Assembly (NCBI GenBank): GCA_902799465.1
Contig: CADCAS010000004.1
Span: forward strand, 1-52,997
DNA: 52,997 nt
From: an uncultured Eubacteriales bacterium
GTDB taxonomy: Bacteria; Bacillota; Clostridia; Christensenellales; Aristaeellaceae
Direction of reading: 5' to 3'
Positions within the stretch are counted from its first letter, which is position 1; every line of letters begins with the position of its first letter. The notes under the pieces were generated by a model. That model did no database searches. It was given only the letters and a program-made list of their open reading frames with translations, and was not told the origin of the DNA. The position numbers were made by a program, and so were the translations under genes. Shown here piece by piece: positions 34,557 through 43,175 of the stretch.

Positions 34557-35162
34557 TCACGCCTCGTCCGGCTGCTGGCCGTCGTGGGCCTTCCAGGCGC
34601 ATTCGGTCACGCGCATGTCGGTGAACACGGCGGTGAAGGAGGAATCCTCGGGGGAGCAGGCGTAGATGCCGAAGCGCACGCTGCCCTTGGCCTCGTGCAT
34701 GTGGCACACGCGCATCTGCTTCCACACCTCGCCGTCCTCGGAGCACTCGATGCAGAAGTCGTCCTCCCGGCGGCTCAGGCGATACCACATGGACTTCACG
34801 TCGGCGGGGATCTCCGTCGTGGCCCAGTCGGAGTAGCCGTGGTTCGTCACCACGGAGCCCAGGTGCTGGAAGACCTCGTTCTCGTACTCGATGGAGCCCT
34901 TCAGCCAGTTTTCGCTGTCCAGATACAGCGCCACGCCGCACTGGTCGAAGCGGTGGTGGCTGGATTCAAAGTCGGTCCTGACGATAAAGCTGAAGAACTG
35001 CTCCTCCGTCTCCATCTGGAGGACGGGGGCGTTGTCGTTGCGGAAGTGATAGTAGGTCCGCTGCCACAGGTCGGTCCCCGGCTCGGTCGTGATCTCGATC
35101 CGCTCCGGCGCGATGCTGTATTTCCTGGGCTCCCGGGTCCATTGCAGCTGGTCAAAATTCAT
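34557..35162 (-). CDS. DUF1349 (concanavalin-like lectin fold) protein
   Basis: 201 residues. GTDLWQRTYYHFRNDNAPVL, DFESSHHRFDQCGVALYLDS, WLKGSIEYENE, LGSVVTNHGYSDWATTEIP, and WKQMRVCHMHEAKGSVRFGI follow the DUF1349 family (YesU-like beta-sandwich). It is cytoplasmic by lack of a signal peptide. Relatives such as Bacillus YesU lie near sugar-utilisation genes; here it is divergent from the second sugar ABC operon, a link that is only suggestive. ATG 35162 with GAAGGAGG 8 nt upstream. Confidence 0.88.
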   Translation of the reverse strand: MNFDQLQWTREPRKYSIAPERIEITTEPGTDLWQRTYYHFRNDNAPVLQMETEEQFFSFIVRTDFESSHHRFDQCGVALYLDSENWLKGSIEYENEVFQHLGSVVTNHGYSDWATTEIPADVKSMWYRLSRREDDFCIECSEDGEVWKQMRVCHMHEAKGSVRFGIYACSPEDSSFTAVFTDMRVTECAWKAHDGQQPDEA

Positions 35163-35288
35163 GGGGTCGTACCTCCTTCTCGTATTCCTCGGCTTCTATT
35201 ATAGCAGATACCGCCGCAAAACGCACGCCTTATTGTTGCGCCGCGGGAAAAAAGTTTAAAATTCGTGGATGAATGTTGAAAATACGGG

Positions 35289-35317
35289 TAGACTTTTGAG
35301 ATTGTGTTATCTATAAT
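35289..35317 (+). promoter_or_regulatory. Promoter of the second sugar ABC operon
   Basis: TATAAT at 35312-35317 with a weak TAGACT (4 of 6 matches) 17 bp upstream. The AT-rich stretch 35255-35290 is the likely target of the AraC-type regulator encoded at 40928; a weak -35 fits activation. Confidence 0.6.
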
Positions 35318-35352
35318 GGTTTTACAGAGTATCGGATGAAAGGAGAAGCGAC

Positions 35353-36876
35353 ATGAGCAAGCTCCTGAAAATGGAGGGCATCGGCAAGAGCTTCGGCCAG
35401 GTCAGGGCGCTCAACAACGTCAGCCTCGAGCTGGACGGCGGCGAGGTGCTGGCCTTGATGGGCGAAAACGGCGCCGGCAAATCCACGCTGATGAATATTC
35501 TGTGCGGCGCGCTGGTGCGCTACGAGGGCCAGATCTACATCGACGACAAGCCCGTGCAGATCGGCAACCCCGTGATCGCGCGCTCGCTGGGCATCGCGAA
35601 GATCCATCAGGAATTGCAGATGGCCAAGGAGATGTCCATCGCGGAAAACATGTTCATGGGCCGCGAGAAGTGCAACTGGCTGGGCCTGGTCGACAAGAAG
35701 GCGCAGGAGCAGGAGGCGCGCAAGTGGCTCTCCATGCTGGAACTGGACCTGGACCCCCACCGGCTGCTGCGGACGCTGCGCGTGGGCGAACAGCAGATGG
35801 TCGAGATCGCCAAGGCCATATCGCTCAACGCGAGAATACTCATACTGGACGAGCCCACCTCCGCCATCTCCAAGCAGGAGACCGAGCAGCTGTTCCGGGT
35901 GATCCGTCGGCTGTCGTCCGAGGGCGTGGGCATCATATACATCACCCATCGCATGGAGGAGGTCTTTGAGATCGCGGACCGGCTGGAGGTGCTGCGCGAC
36001 GGCGAGTACATCGGCACGGTGAACGCGAAGGAGACCGACAGGGACCACATCATCTCCATGATGGTGGGCCGCGAGATCAAGGACATGTACCCCAAGGCGG
36101 AGGTCCCCATCGGGGACGAGGTGCTCCGCGTGGAGCATCTGTACCTGAACACGCCGCAGGGCTCCTCGAGCCGTCCGCTTCAGGACATCTCCTTCACGCT
36201 CCGGCGGGGCGAGGTGCTGGGCCTGGCGGGCCTGCTGGGCGCGGGGCGCTCCGAGGTGTTTGAGTGCCTGTTCGGCGTGCATCCCGCGCTGACCACCGGG
36301 GACATCTTCATCGAGGGCCAGAAGGTCACCGTGAAATCCCCCAGAGACGCCATCGACCACGGCCTGGCCTTCGCCACCGAGGACCGCAAGGGCAAGGGAC
36401 TGGTGCTGTTGCGCTCCATCGGCGAAAACATGTCGCTCCCCCTCCTCAAGCGGTTCACCAAGGGCATCGTCATGGACAAGGGCGCCGAGAAGGTGGAGTG
36501 GGACGCACAGATGAGCGCGATGCGCATCAAGGCCACGGGCACGGGCACGCTGGCCGGCACCCTGTCCGGCGGCAACCAGCAGAAGGTCGTACTGGGCCGA
36601 TGGCTCATCACCCACCCGAAGATACTGCTGCTGGACGAGCCCACGCGCGGCATCGACGTCGGCGCGAAGGCGGAGATCTACCAGCTCATCAACAGCCTGG
36701 CGGCGCAGGGCATCGGCATCATCGTCGTATCGTCCGAGCTGCCGGAGATCATCGGCATATCAGACCGCATCCTGACCCTCTGCGAGGGCAGGATCACGGG
36801 AGAATTCCTCAGGGGAGAAGCCACACAGGAGAAGCTGCTGTCCGCGGCGACGATGCGGGAGGAGGCAAGCGCATGA
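35353..36876 (+). CDS. CUT2-family sugar ABC transporter double ATPase
   Basis: 507 residues, MglA/RbsA/YtfR type. First half: Walker A GENGAGKST, VGEQQMVEIAKA, Walker B ILILDEPTSAISKQE, H-loop ITHRMEE. Second half: GLLGAGRSEV (degenerate Walker A, usual), GGNQQKVVLGRWL, Walker B LLLDEPTRGIDVGAK intact, unlike the paralogue at 16686. ATG 35353 with AAAGGAG 8 nt upstream. First gene of ATPase-permease-binding protein operon. Confidence 0.94.
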   Translation: MSKLLKMEGIGKSFGQVRALNNVSLELDGGEVLALMGENGAGKSTLMNILCGALVRYEGQIYIDDKPVQIGNPVIARSLGIAKIHQELQMAKEMSIAENMFMGREKCNWLGLVDKKAQEQEARKWLSMLELDLDPHRLLRTLRVGEQQMVEIAKAISLNARILILDEPTSAISKQETEQLFRVIRRLSSEGVGIIYITHRMEEVFEIADRLEVLRDGEYIGTVNAKETDRDHIISMMVGREIKDMYPKAEVPIGDEVLRVEHLYLNTPQGSSSRPLQDISFTLRRGEVLGLAGLLGAGRSEVFECLFGVHPALTTGDIFIEGQKVTVKSPRDAIDHGLAFATEDRKGKGLVLLRSIGENMSLPLLKRFTKGIVMDKGAEKVEWDAQMSAMRIKATGTGTLAGTLSGGNQQKVVLGRWLITHPKILLLDEPTRGIDVGAKAEIYQLINSLAAQGIGIIVVSSELPEIIGISDRILTLCEGRITGEFLRGEATQEKLLSAATMREEASA

Positions 36877-37865
36877 AACAGGAAAACAAAGGCCTGAACG
36901 CGCGGGAGACCGTTCAAAAGTTCCAAAGCTATATCGCGTTGGTCGTGATCTTCATTCTCGGAAGTATCATCTGTGTCAAGAACGGGCGCAATACCTTCCT
37001 GAGCGTCACCAACCTGATGAACCTGCTGCGCGCGGTGTCCGAGACGGGCATCATCGCCATCGGCATGACCATGATCGTGCTGCTGGGCGACATCGACCTG
37101 TCCGTCGGCTCGGTGGTGGGCCTCGTGTCCACCGGCTGTGCCGCGCTGATGATGCACAACGACCTGGAGTTTATCCCCACGGTGCTCATCTGCCTGTGCA
37201 TGGGCGCGGTCTACGGCCTGTTCAACGGCTTCGTGGTGACCCGCATGAAGATCCAGGCCTTCGTCGTCACGCTGGCTTCGATGAACATCGCCCGCGGTCT
37301 GGCGCGCCTGTGGTCCGGCGGCGCGGGCATTCCCCTCTCCTATGGCGACGCGCCCGGGCTGGCGCCTCCGGTGTTTGAGGTGCTCTCCAAGCGCGTGGGC
37401 GGCGTGGTGCCGGTCCCGGCCATCATCTTCCTGGTGCTGTGGGCGATATTCGCCTTCGTGATGGCAAAGACCCGTTTCGGGCGTCAGATCTACGCCGTGG
37501 GCGGCAACGCCACCGCGGCGCACCTGTCGGGCATCAACGTCAAGAACGTCAAGCTGATCGCCTTCATGCTGTCCGGCCTGCTGGCCTCCGTCGCGGGCAT
37601 GATCCACTCCGCGCAGATCTTCCAGGGCGGCCCCAACGAGGGCATGAGCTACGAGATGTACGCCGTGGCCGCGGTGGCCATCGGCGGTACCTCCATGGCG
37701 GGCGGCAAGGGCACCATGTTCGGCACGCTGGTTGGCGCGCTGATATTCGGCATGCTGGACAACATCATGGGTCTGAAGGGCCTGAACTCCAACGTGCAGC
37801 TGGTCGCCAAGGGCTTCCTCATCATCCTGTCGGTGTTCCTGCAGGCCGTGAAGAAGGACGACTGA
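36873..37865 (+). CDS. CUT2-family sugar ABC transporter permease
   Basis: 330 residues, MglC/RbsC/YtfT type with about nine to ten helices. TGIIAIGMTMIVLLGDIDLS, VTRMKIQAFVVTLASMNIAR, GRQIYAVGGNATAAHLSGIN and AIGGTSMAGGKGTMFGTLVG are family segments. ATG 36873 overlaps the ATPase stop (ATGA), so translation is coupled. Only one permease gene, so the pore is probably a homodimer. Confidence 0.93.
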   Translation: MKQENKGLNARETVQKFQSYIALVVIFILGSIICVKNGRNTFLSVTNLMNLLRAVSETGIIAIGMTMIVLLGDIDLSVGSVVGLVSTGCAALMMHNDLEFIPTVLICLCMGAVYGLFNGFVVTRMKIQAFVVTLASMNIARGLARLWSGGAGIPLSYGDAPGLAPPVFEVLSKRVGGVVPVPAIIFLVLWAIFAFVMAKTRFGRQIYAVGGNATAAHLSGINVKNVKLIAFMLSGLLASVAGMIHSAQIFQGGPNEGMSYEMYAVAAVAIGGTSMAGGKGTMFGTLVGALIFGMLDNIMGLKGLNSNVQLVAKGFLIILSVFLQAVKKDD

Positions 37866-37866
37866 A

Positions 37867-37888
37867 TTTAAGCCGTCGCAGGCTTAAA
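37867..37888 (+). promoter_or_regulatory. Intercistronic hairpin ahead of the binding-protein gene
   Basis: TTTAAGCC, 6-nt loop, GGCTTAAA, perfect 8-bp stem, followed only by AAATAG, then AAGGAGG. It sits between permease and binding protein; it could stabilise a processed binding-protein message. Confidence 0.5.
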
Positions 37889-37907
37889 AATAGAAGGAGG
37901 TAATCCC

Positions 37908-38849
37908 ATGAAGAAAGTATTCGCACTCGTACTGGTCCTCGTTCTGGCGCTGGGCGCGTTCGCGCTGGCGGAGGAAGAGAAGAAGTACACCATCGGCATG
38001 TCGCAGTGCAACCTGGGCGAGCCCTGGCGCGTGGCCATGAATGACCAGATCGCCGCGGAAGCCGCGAAGTATCCCATGTTCGAGGTTATCTACTCCGACG
38101 CCGCGCAGGACAACTCCAAGCAGATTGCCGACATTGAGAACTTCATGCAGATGGGCGTCGACCTGATCATCACCTCCCCCAACGAGGCGACCCCCCTGAC
38201 CGATGTCATCAAGCGCGCCTATGAGTCCGGCATCCCGGTCATCCTGCTGGACCGCAAGATCGACGGCGACACTTACACCCAGTTCATCGGCGCTGACAAC
38301 GTGTACATCGGCAAGGTCTGCGGCGAGTACGTCGCCGACGTCCTGCTGCCCGAAGGCGGCAAGATCTGCGAGATCGAGGGCCTGGCCGGCACCTCCGGCG
38401 GCATCGAGCGCGATCAGGGCTTCCGCGAGGGTATCGCCAAGAACCCCAAGCTGGAGATCATCGCCCACAACAACGCCGACTGGCTGCGTGAGAAGGCCAT
38501 CACCGTGGCTGAGGAAATGCTCCAGACCAACGACGACATCGACCTGTTCTTCGCGCTGAACGATCCCATGGCCGAGGGCGCCTACATCGCCGCCACCAAC
38601 GCCGGCCGTCAGAACGACATGAAGTTCATCGGCGTCGATGGTCTACCCACTCCCGACGGCGGCATCCGCTCCGTCATGGACGGCCGTCTGAGCCTGACCA
38701 TGGTGTATCCCACCGGCGGCGCCGAGGCCATCCAGAGCGCCTACAAGCTGCTCGTCGAGGGCGAGGAGCTCGAGAAGAACGTGACCCTGGGCACCGAGGT
38801 CGTCACCCCCGAAAACGCTGCCGAAGTGCTGGCCAAGTACGGCGGCTGA
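37908..38849 (+). CDS. CUT2-family sugar ABC transporter binding protein
   Basis: 313 residues. Signal peptide MKKVFALVLVLVLALGAFALA with no lipobox Cys. Mature part: YTIGMSQCNLGEPWRVAMND, VIYSDAAQDNSKQIADIENF, GVDLIITSPNEATPLTDVIK, GIPVILLDRKIDGDTYTQF, FALNDPMAEGAYIAATNAG and KFIGVDGLP. The pattern is near YtfQ and galactose/ribose-type proteins, and clearly paralogous to the sensor protein at 42130. Unusually it is the last gene of its operon; AAGGAGG 7 nt upstream. A strong terminator follows. Confidence 0.93.
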   Translation: MKKVFALVLVLVLALGAFALAEEEKKYTIGMSQCNLGEPWRVAMNDQIAAEAAKYPMFEVIYSDAAQDNSKQIADIENFMQMGVDLIITSPNEATPLTDVIKRAYESGIPVILLDRKIDGDTYTQFIGADNVYIGKVCGEYVADVLLPEGGKICEIEGLAGTSGGIERDQGFREGIAKNPKLEIIAHNNADWLREKAITVAEEMLQTNDDIDLFFALNDPMAEGAYIAATNAGRQNDMKFIGVDGLPTPDGGIRSVMDGRLSLTMVYPTGGAEAIQSAYKLLVEGEELEKNVTLGTEVVTPENAAEVLAKYGG

Positions 38850-38867
38850 TCCCGTTGAACCCACATG

Positions 38868-38892
38868 AGAGGCGGCTTTGCCGCCTCTTTTT
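38868..38892 (+). terminator. Rho-independent terminator of the second sugar ABC operon
   Basis: AGAGGCGGC, TTTG loop, GCCGCCTCTTTTT, 20 nt past the stop. Confidence 0.92.
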
Positions 38893-38927
38893 GAATCGCG
38901 CCAAGATGTATTTTCTCCCGGCATTCC

Positions 38928-39102
38928 GGGATTTGACAGGGAGAATTAGGAATTAGGAATTAGGAATGAGGAATTAGGAATTGAAATAGCCTGCTGCGTA
39001 GGGGCGGCGATGCGCCGCCCGCCAGGCAGTACGTATAGCTTCGGTATAAGGCGCGCGGCAGCCGCTATCTTTAATTCCCAATTCCCAATTCTCCCGCCAA
39101 AC
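38928..39102. repeat. Intergenic palindromic repeat, family A, inverted core
   Basis: Outer ends GGGATTTGACAGGGAGAATT and AATTCTCCCGCCAAA are imperfect inverted repeats; arms are GAATTAG/GAATGAG (left) and CCCAATT (right). The core GTAGGGGCGGCGATGCGCCG, CCAGGCAGTACGTA, GCGCGCGGCAGCCGCTAT runs in the opposite order to the copies at 21725 and 44561. The -35 of the kinase promoter starts at the next base. Confidence 0.8.
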
Positions 39103-39131
39103 TTTACAGCCACCCGCGCGGGGGTTATAAT
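39103..39131 (+). promoter_or_regulatory. Promoter of the histidine kinase operon
   Basis: TTTACA (39103-39108), 17-bp spacer, TATAAT (39126-39131), then AAGGAGG before the ATG at 39156. It is a good sigma-A core abutting the repeat end. Confidence 0.8.
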
Positions 39132-39155
39132 AGTACTCACAAAGGAGGGGATTCG

Positions 39156-40931
39156 ATGCCGCGCAGCATGCAGGGGCGCCTGCTGGTATCCATGGCGATA
39201 TTGATCGCCCTGCCCCTCCTGGTCATCACCATCGTGGGCGGGGCCGTCTACGCCCGGGGGATCGACGAGCAGGCCACCGATTATTCGGCGGAGATGCTGG
39301 AGGAGGTCCACACCAACATCGAATCCTACATCCACACCGTGGACCAGATCATCGAGTACCTGTCCCGGGACGAGGCCGTCATACGCTTTCTGCGGCTGAA
39401 GGACAGCTATGACGAGGCCCGGGTGCAGGCGGAGACGGCGGCCCGCAGGCAGCTGTGGCGGTTCGAGGAGATCAACACCTCCCTGATCAGCGGCATGCTG
39501 ATCGCCGGGGAGAACGAGCTGTACGCCTCCAACGAGCTGTACCGCGCCACGAGATACCCCCTGACCCGGGATTCCTGGTATCAGGCGGCGGTGGCAGCCC
39601 GCGGCGAGCGCATACTGATCTCCCACCCGATGGGGCGAAACCTGCGGACCTACCGGCCGGTGGCGCTCAACGACATCGTCACGGTGGCCCGGGCGGTCAT
39701 GGACCCGGACAGCAGCGCGCTGCTGGGAGTCGTCTGCGTGGACATGCTCACCGACGATATCGAGGCGCGCATCAGCAACATCAAGCTGGGCAAATCGGGC
39801 TACGTGTTCGTCCAGGACGCGGCGGGGTCGATCGTCTACGCGCCGGTCAACGAGACGGTCTACCGGGTGAACGCCACCCAGGACCAGTCCATACAGATCA
39901 TCCACGGCGAGCGCTACCAGATCCTCAAGGCCCATTCCGACACGACGGGCTGGGACACGGTGGGCGTGTTCCGGATGGGCGTGGAGATCGACGCGGTGCG
40001 GGCCCTGCGCGGCTACACGCTGCTGCTGGCGGCGGCGTCCGTGCTGCTGGCCATCATGGTCTCCATGAGCTTCTCCGTCTCCTTCACTCGCCCGATCAAG
40101 CAGCTGGCCCGGCTGATGGGGGACGCGGAGACCGGCAACCTGGACGTCCGCTTCGAGGGCTGGCGCGCGCCGGTGGAGATCGCCGCGCTGGGCCAGAGCT
40201 TCAACAGCATGATCGCAAAGATCCGGGAGCTGCTGGACCTGGTGGTCAAGCAGCAGCGGGAAAAGCGGCACGCCGAGATCCGCACCCTCCAGGCCCAGAT
40301 CAAGCCGCACTTCCTCTACAACACGCTGGACACCATCCGCTGGATGGCGGAGGAGAAGGACGCCCCGGAGATCGGCGAGATGGTCGGGGCGCTCACGCGG
40401 CTGTTCCGCATCAGCTTGAGCCGCGGCAGGGAGATCATCCCGCTGTCCGAGGAGGCGGTGCACGTGCAGAGCTACCTCTACATCCAGAAGGTGCGCTACG
40501 AGGACAAGCTGGAATACGCCATCGACATTCCCGAGAGCCTCCACAACATGATGGTCATCAAGCTGATCCTCCAGCCGCTGGTGGAAAACGCCATCTACCA
40601 CGGCATCAAGCAGAAGCGGGGAACCGGCCACATCTGGGTGGAGGCGCGGCGGCAGGGCGACGCGCTGCGCTTCACGGTAAAGGACGACGGCGCGGGCATG
40701 TCGCAGGAGGCGTGCGACCGGCTCAACCGCGAGCTGTCCGACGAGAACGCGCTCCCCGAGAGCGGCTACGGCATATTCAACGTCAACAACCGCATCCGGC
40801 TGTCCTACGGGAACCGGTACGGACTGCACTACGCCATCAACGAGCTGGGCGGCATCACGGTGACGATGCTGTGCCCGGCGACGACGGAATTGCTCCCGGC
40901 GGAGGACGCGGAGGGAGGTGAGGCGCCATGA
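39156..40931 (+). CDS. YesM/LytS-type sensor histidine kinase
   Basis: 591 residues. TM1 about 8-30, large extracellular Cache-type sensor 31-283, TM2 about 286-308, HAMP 305-360, His_kinase box QIKPHFLYNTLDTIRWM (His near 384), and HATPase with N-box LVENAIYHGIKQK near 475, DDGAGM and GIFNVNNRIRL. It should autophosphorylate and pass phosphate to the neighbouring response regulator. ATG 39156 with AAGGAGG upstream; stop overlaps the regulator start (ATGA). Encoded with a membrane-anchored sugar-binding protein, as in the XylFII-LytS-YesN xylose sensor of Clostridium. Confidence 0.93.
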   Translation: MPRSMQGRLLVSMAILIALPLLVITIVGGAVYARGIDEQATDYSAEMLEEVHTNIESYIHTVDQIIEYLSRDEAVIRFLRLKDSYDEARVQAETAARRQLWRFEEINTSLISGMLIAGENELYASNELYRATRYPLTRDSWYQAAVAARGERILISHPMGRNLRTYRPVALNDIVTVARAVMDPDSSALLGVVCVDMLTDDIEARISNIKLGKSGYVFVQDAAGSIVYAPVNETVYRVNATQDQSIQIIHGERYQILKAHSDTTGWDTVGVFRMGVEIDAVRALRGYTLLLAAASVLLAIMVSMSFSVSFTRPIKQLARLMGDAETGNLDVRFEGWRAPVEIAALGQSFNSMIAKIRELLDLVVKQQREKRHAEIRTLQAQIKPHFLYNTLDTIRWMAEEKDAPEIGEMVGALTRLFRISLSRGREIIPLSEEAVHVQSYLYIQKVRYEDKLEYAIDIPESLHNMMVIKLILQPLVENAIYHGIKQKRGTGHIWVEARRQGDALRFTVKDDGAGMSQEACDRLNRELSDENALPESGYGIFNVNNRIRLSYGNRYGLHYAINELGGITVTMLCPATTELLPAEDAEGGEAP

Positions 40932-42133
40932 AGCCCTGGCGCGTTTTGATCGCGGATGACGAGCCGAAGATTCGCTCCGGCCTGAGCGGGCAGATCGCCC
41001 GGATGAACGTGAACGCGGAGGTCTGCGCCGTCGCCGAGGACGGCGAGACGGCCCTGGAGCTGGCGGAGCGGGAGCACCCGGACATCCTGCTGGTGGACAT
41101 CAACATGCCCTTCATGAATGGCCTCCAGTTCATCGAGGCGCTGCGGCGCACGCGCTCGGACGTGAAGATCATCGTCATCACCGGCTACGAGAAGTTCGAG
41201 TACGCCCGCAGCGCGCTGGAGCTGAACGTCTACGCCTACCTGCTCAAGCCCATCGACCTGGGCGAGCTGAAGCGGGTGATCGAGTCCGCCATCGCCCAGC
41301 TGGAGCAGGACAGGGCGCATCGCCGCCACTTTGAATGGGCGATCGCCCAGATCAACAGCCGGCGGGATTCCCTGCGGGAGGTCTTTCTCAGGGACGCCGT
41401 CTCCGACCGCCTCGACGCGGAGGAGATACGGGAGTTCGGCGTCTACTATGACATCCCGACCCGGGGCCGCCTGGATCTGATGCTGGTCGCCGTCCGAAGC
41501 GTCAGCGCGAACGGCAGCCCCTGGGCGCATCTGCTGCGCCGCTACGCGCTCGAGGAGGCCATCGAGGCGGACGGGACCCTGTGCCCCGGCTTTCACTGCC
41601 TGTTTCTGGACGACCGCGACAACATCGTCATGCTGTACGAGTCCGCGGGCGACGGCGAGGAGGCGGTGCGGCAGAAGGTCGGCGAGGTCCTGAGCGGTGA
41701 CCTCGGCGTGAGCGCGCGGGTGGAGATCGTCCACGGCATCGAGGTCGCCGCCATCGCGGAGGCCTATCAGGCGGCGCTGGAGCGCGTCGAGGCGATGGAG
41801 GCGCTGTCGCCCGTCGTGGAGGCGGTGAAGGAGTACTTCGCGCGGCACTACGCCGAGCCCGACCTGGACGTCAACGGCGTGGCCGAGCGGCTGTCCATCC
41901 ACCCGGTCTATCTCAGCCGCCTGATGAAGCAGGAGCTGGGCATGCCCTTCGCCCGGTATCTGACCCACGTGCGCATCGGACGCGCCCTCGAGCTGATGGC
42001 CCGCCCCAACGCCAAAATCTGGCAGATCGCGGAGGAAGTGGGCTATCGCAGCGCCAATCAGTTCAGCGCCGCGTTCAAGCGCGTCATGGGCGTGTCGCCG
42101 GCGGACTACAGAGCGGAGGGCGCGCAGCGATGA
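40928..42133 (+). CDS. AraC-type response regulator (YesN family)
   Basis: 401 residues. Receiver domain 1-120 with VLIADDEPKI, phosphoacceptor in DILLVDINMP (Asp near 57), and LLKPID (Lys near 108); a middle linker; AraC HTH (about 300-400): LSIHPVYLSRLMKQELGMPF and IWQIAEEVGYRSANQFSAAF. Likely activates the sugar ABC operon at 35353. Coupled to both neighbours by ATGA overlaps. Confidence 0.94.
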   Translation: MKPWRVLIADDEPKIRSGLSGQIARMNVNAEVCAVAEDGETALELAEREHPDILLVDINMPFMNGLQFIEALRRTRSDVKIIVITGYEKFEYARSALELNVYAYLLKPIDLGELKRVIESAIAQLEQDRAHRRHFEWAIAQINSRRDSLREVFLRDAVSDRLDAEEIREFGVYYDIPTRGRLDLMLVAVRSVSANGSPWAHLLRRYALEEAIEADGTLCPGFHCLFLDDRDNIVMLYESAGDGEEAVRQKVGEVLSGDLGVSARVEIVHGIEVAAIAEAYQAALERVEAMEALSPVVEAVKEYFARHYAEPDLDVNGVAERLSIHPVYLSRLMKQELGMPFARYLTHVRIGRALELMARPNAKIWQIAEEVGYRSANQFSAAFKRVMGVSPADYRAEGAQR

Positions 42134-43059
42134 AGCATTGGAAAGCGATACTGGCGCTGGCCCTCGTCCTGGCGCTGGGGACCGGGGCCCTGGTTTTCCG
42201 GCACCGCCGCGCGGCGGCGCGAAGCGCGCCCGGGACCTATCTGATCGGCATGAGCCAGGCCAACCTGATCGAGCCGTCCCGCGTGACCATGAATCTGGAA
42301 TTTCAGGAGGCGGCGCGGCAATACGACAACCTCCGCGTGATCTACACCGACGCCGCCCAGGATTCCCAGCGGCAGATCGAGGACATCCGGCGGCTCATGG
42401 GCTTTGGCATCGACCTGCTGGTCGTCTCGCCGGACGACACGGAGACCCTCCGGCCCATACTGTCGGAGGTGTACCGGAAGATCCCGGTGATCGTGCTGGA
42501 CCGGGCGGTCAGCGGCGGGGACTACACCCTCTTCATCGGGCCCGACAACGACCAGATCGGCTATCTGGCCGGGCAGCGGGTGCTGGAGCTGCTGGGCGAG
42601 CGGGGCGGCACCGTGGTGGAGATACTGGGCATGCGGGACACCTCCCCCGTCACCGAGCGCCAGGAGGGCTTTCTCCGGGCGCTGAAGGCGCATCCCGAGA
42701 TCACCATCGAGGGCGCGCTGTACGCCAACTGGATGCAGGATCAGGCCCAGGACCGCTTCAAGGAATATCTGGTGGTCTATGGCAAGAGCGCGGACGTGGT
42801 GTTCGCGCAGAACGACGCGATGGCCTACGGCGCGTGGCTGGCCGCCCGAGACCTGCGCGTGGAGGGCATCTCCTTCATCGGCGCGGACGGGCTGGACGTG
42901 GAGGGCGGCGGCGTCGATCTCGTCAACCGGGGCATACTGGATTCGACGATCTACTACCCCACCGGCGCGCGCCAGGCCGTGGAATACAGCATGCGCATCC
43001 TCTCGGGGGAAAAGCTGGAGGAGAAGCAGATCATACTGACCCCGGAGCGCATCCCTTAA
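42130..43059 (+). CDS. Membrane-anchored sugar-binding sensor protein (XylFII-like role)
   Basis: 309 residues. N-terminal helix KAILALALVLALGTGALVF followed by RHRRAAARS, with no signal peptidase site or lipobox, so it is probably a membrane anchor rather than a cleaved signal. Peripla_BP_4 domain: YLIGMSQANLIEPSRVTMNL, VIYTDAAQDSQRQIEDIRRL, IPVIVLDRAVSGGDYTLFIG, VFAQNDAMAYGAWLA and SFIGADGLD. The block match to the transport protein at 37908 (IGMSQ-NL-EP-RV-MN; DAAQD; VILLDR) points to the same ligand. ATG 42130 overlaps the regulator stop. Inferred role: presenting bound sugar to the kinase. Confidence 0.9.
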   Translation: MKHWKAILALALVLALGTGALVFRHRRAAARSAPGTYLIGMSQANLIEPSRVTMNLEFQEAARQYDNLRVIYTDAAQDSQRQIEDIRRLMGFGIDLLVVSPDDTETLRPILSEVYRKIPVIVLDRAVSGGDYTLFIGPDNDQIGYLAGQRVLELLGERGGTVVEILGMRDTSPVTERQEGFLRALKAHPEITIEGALYANWMQDQAQDRFKEYLVVYGKSADVVFAQNDAMAYGAWLAARDLRVEGISFIGADGLDVEGGGVDLVNRGILDSTIYYPTGARQAVEYSMRILSGEKLEEKQIILTPERIP

Positions 43060-43175
43060 TTCCCTACCATTAATCTGCCCGCCCGGTTCATGTCACATTG
43101 TTATGGTATACTGTTTCGGCAACGCAGCGCCCCGGCACATCCGGGCGCAATCCATGACAAGGAGATACAGCTGAA

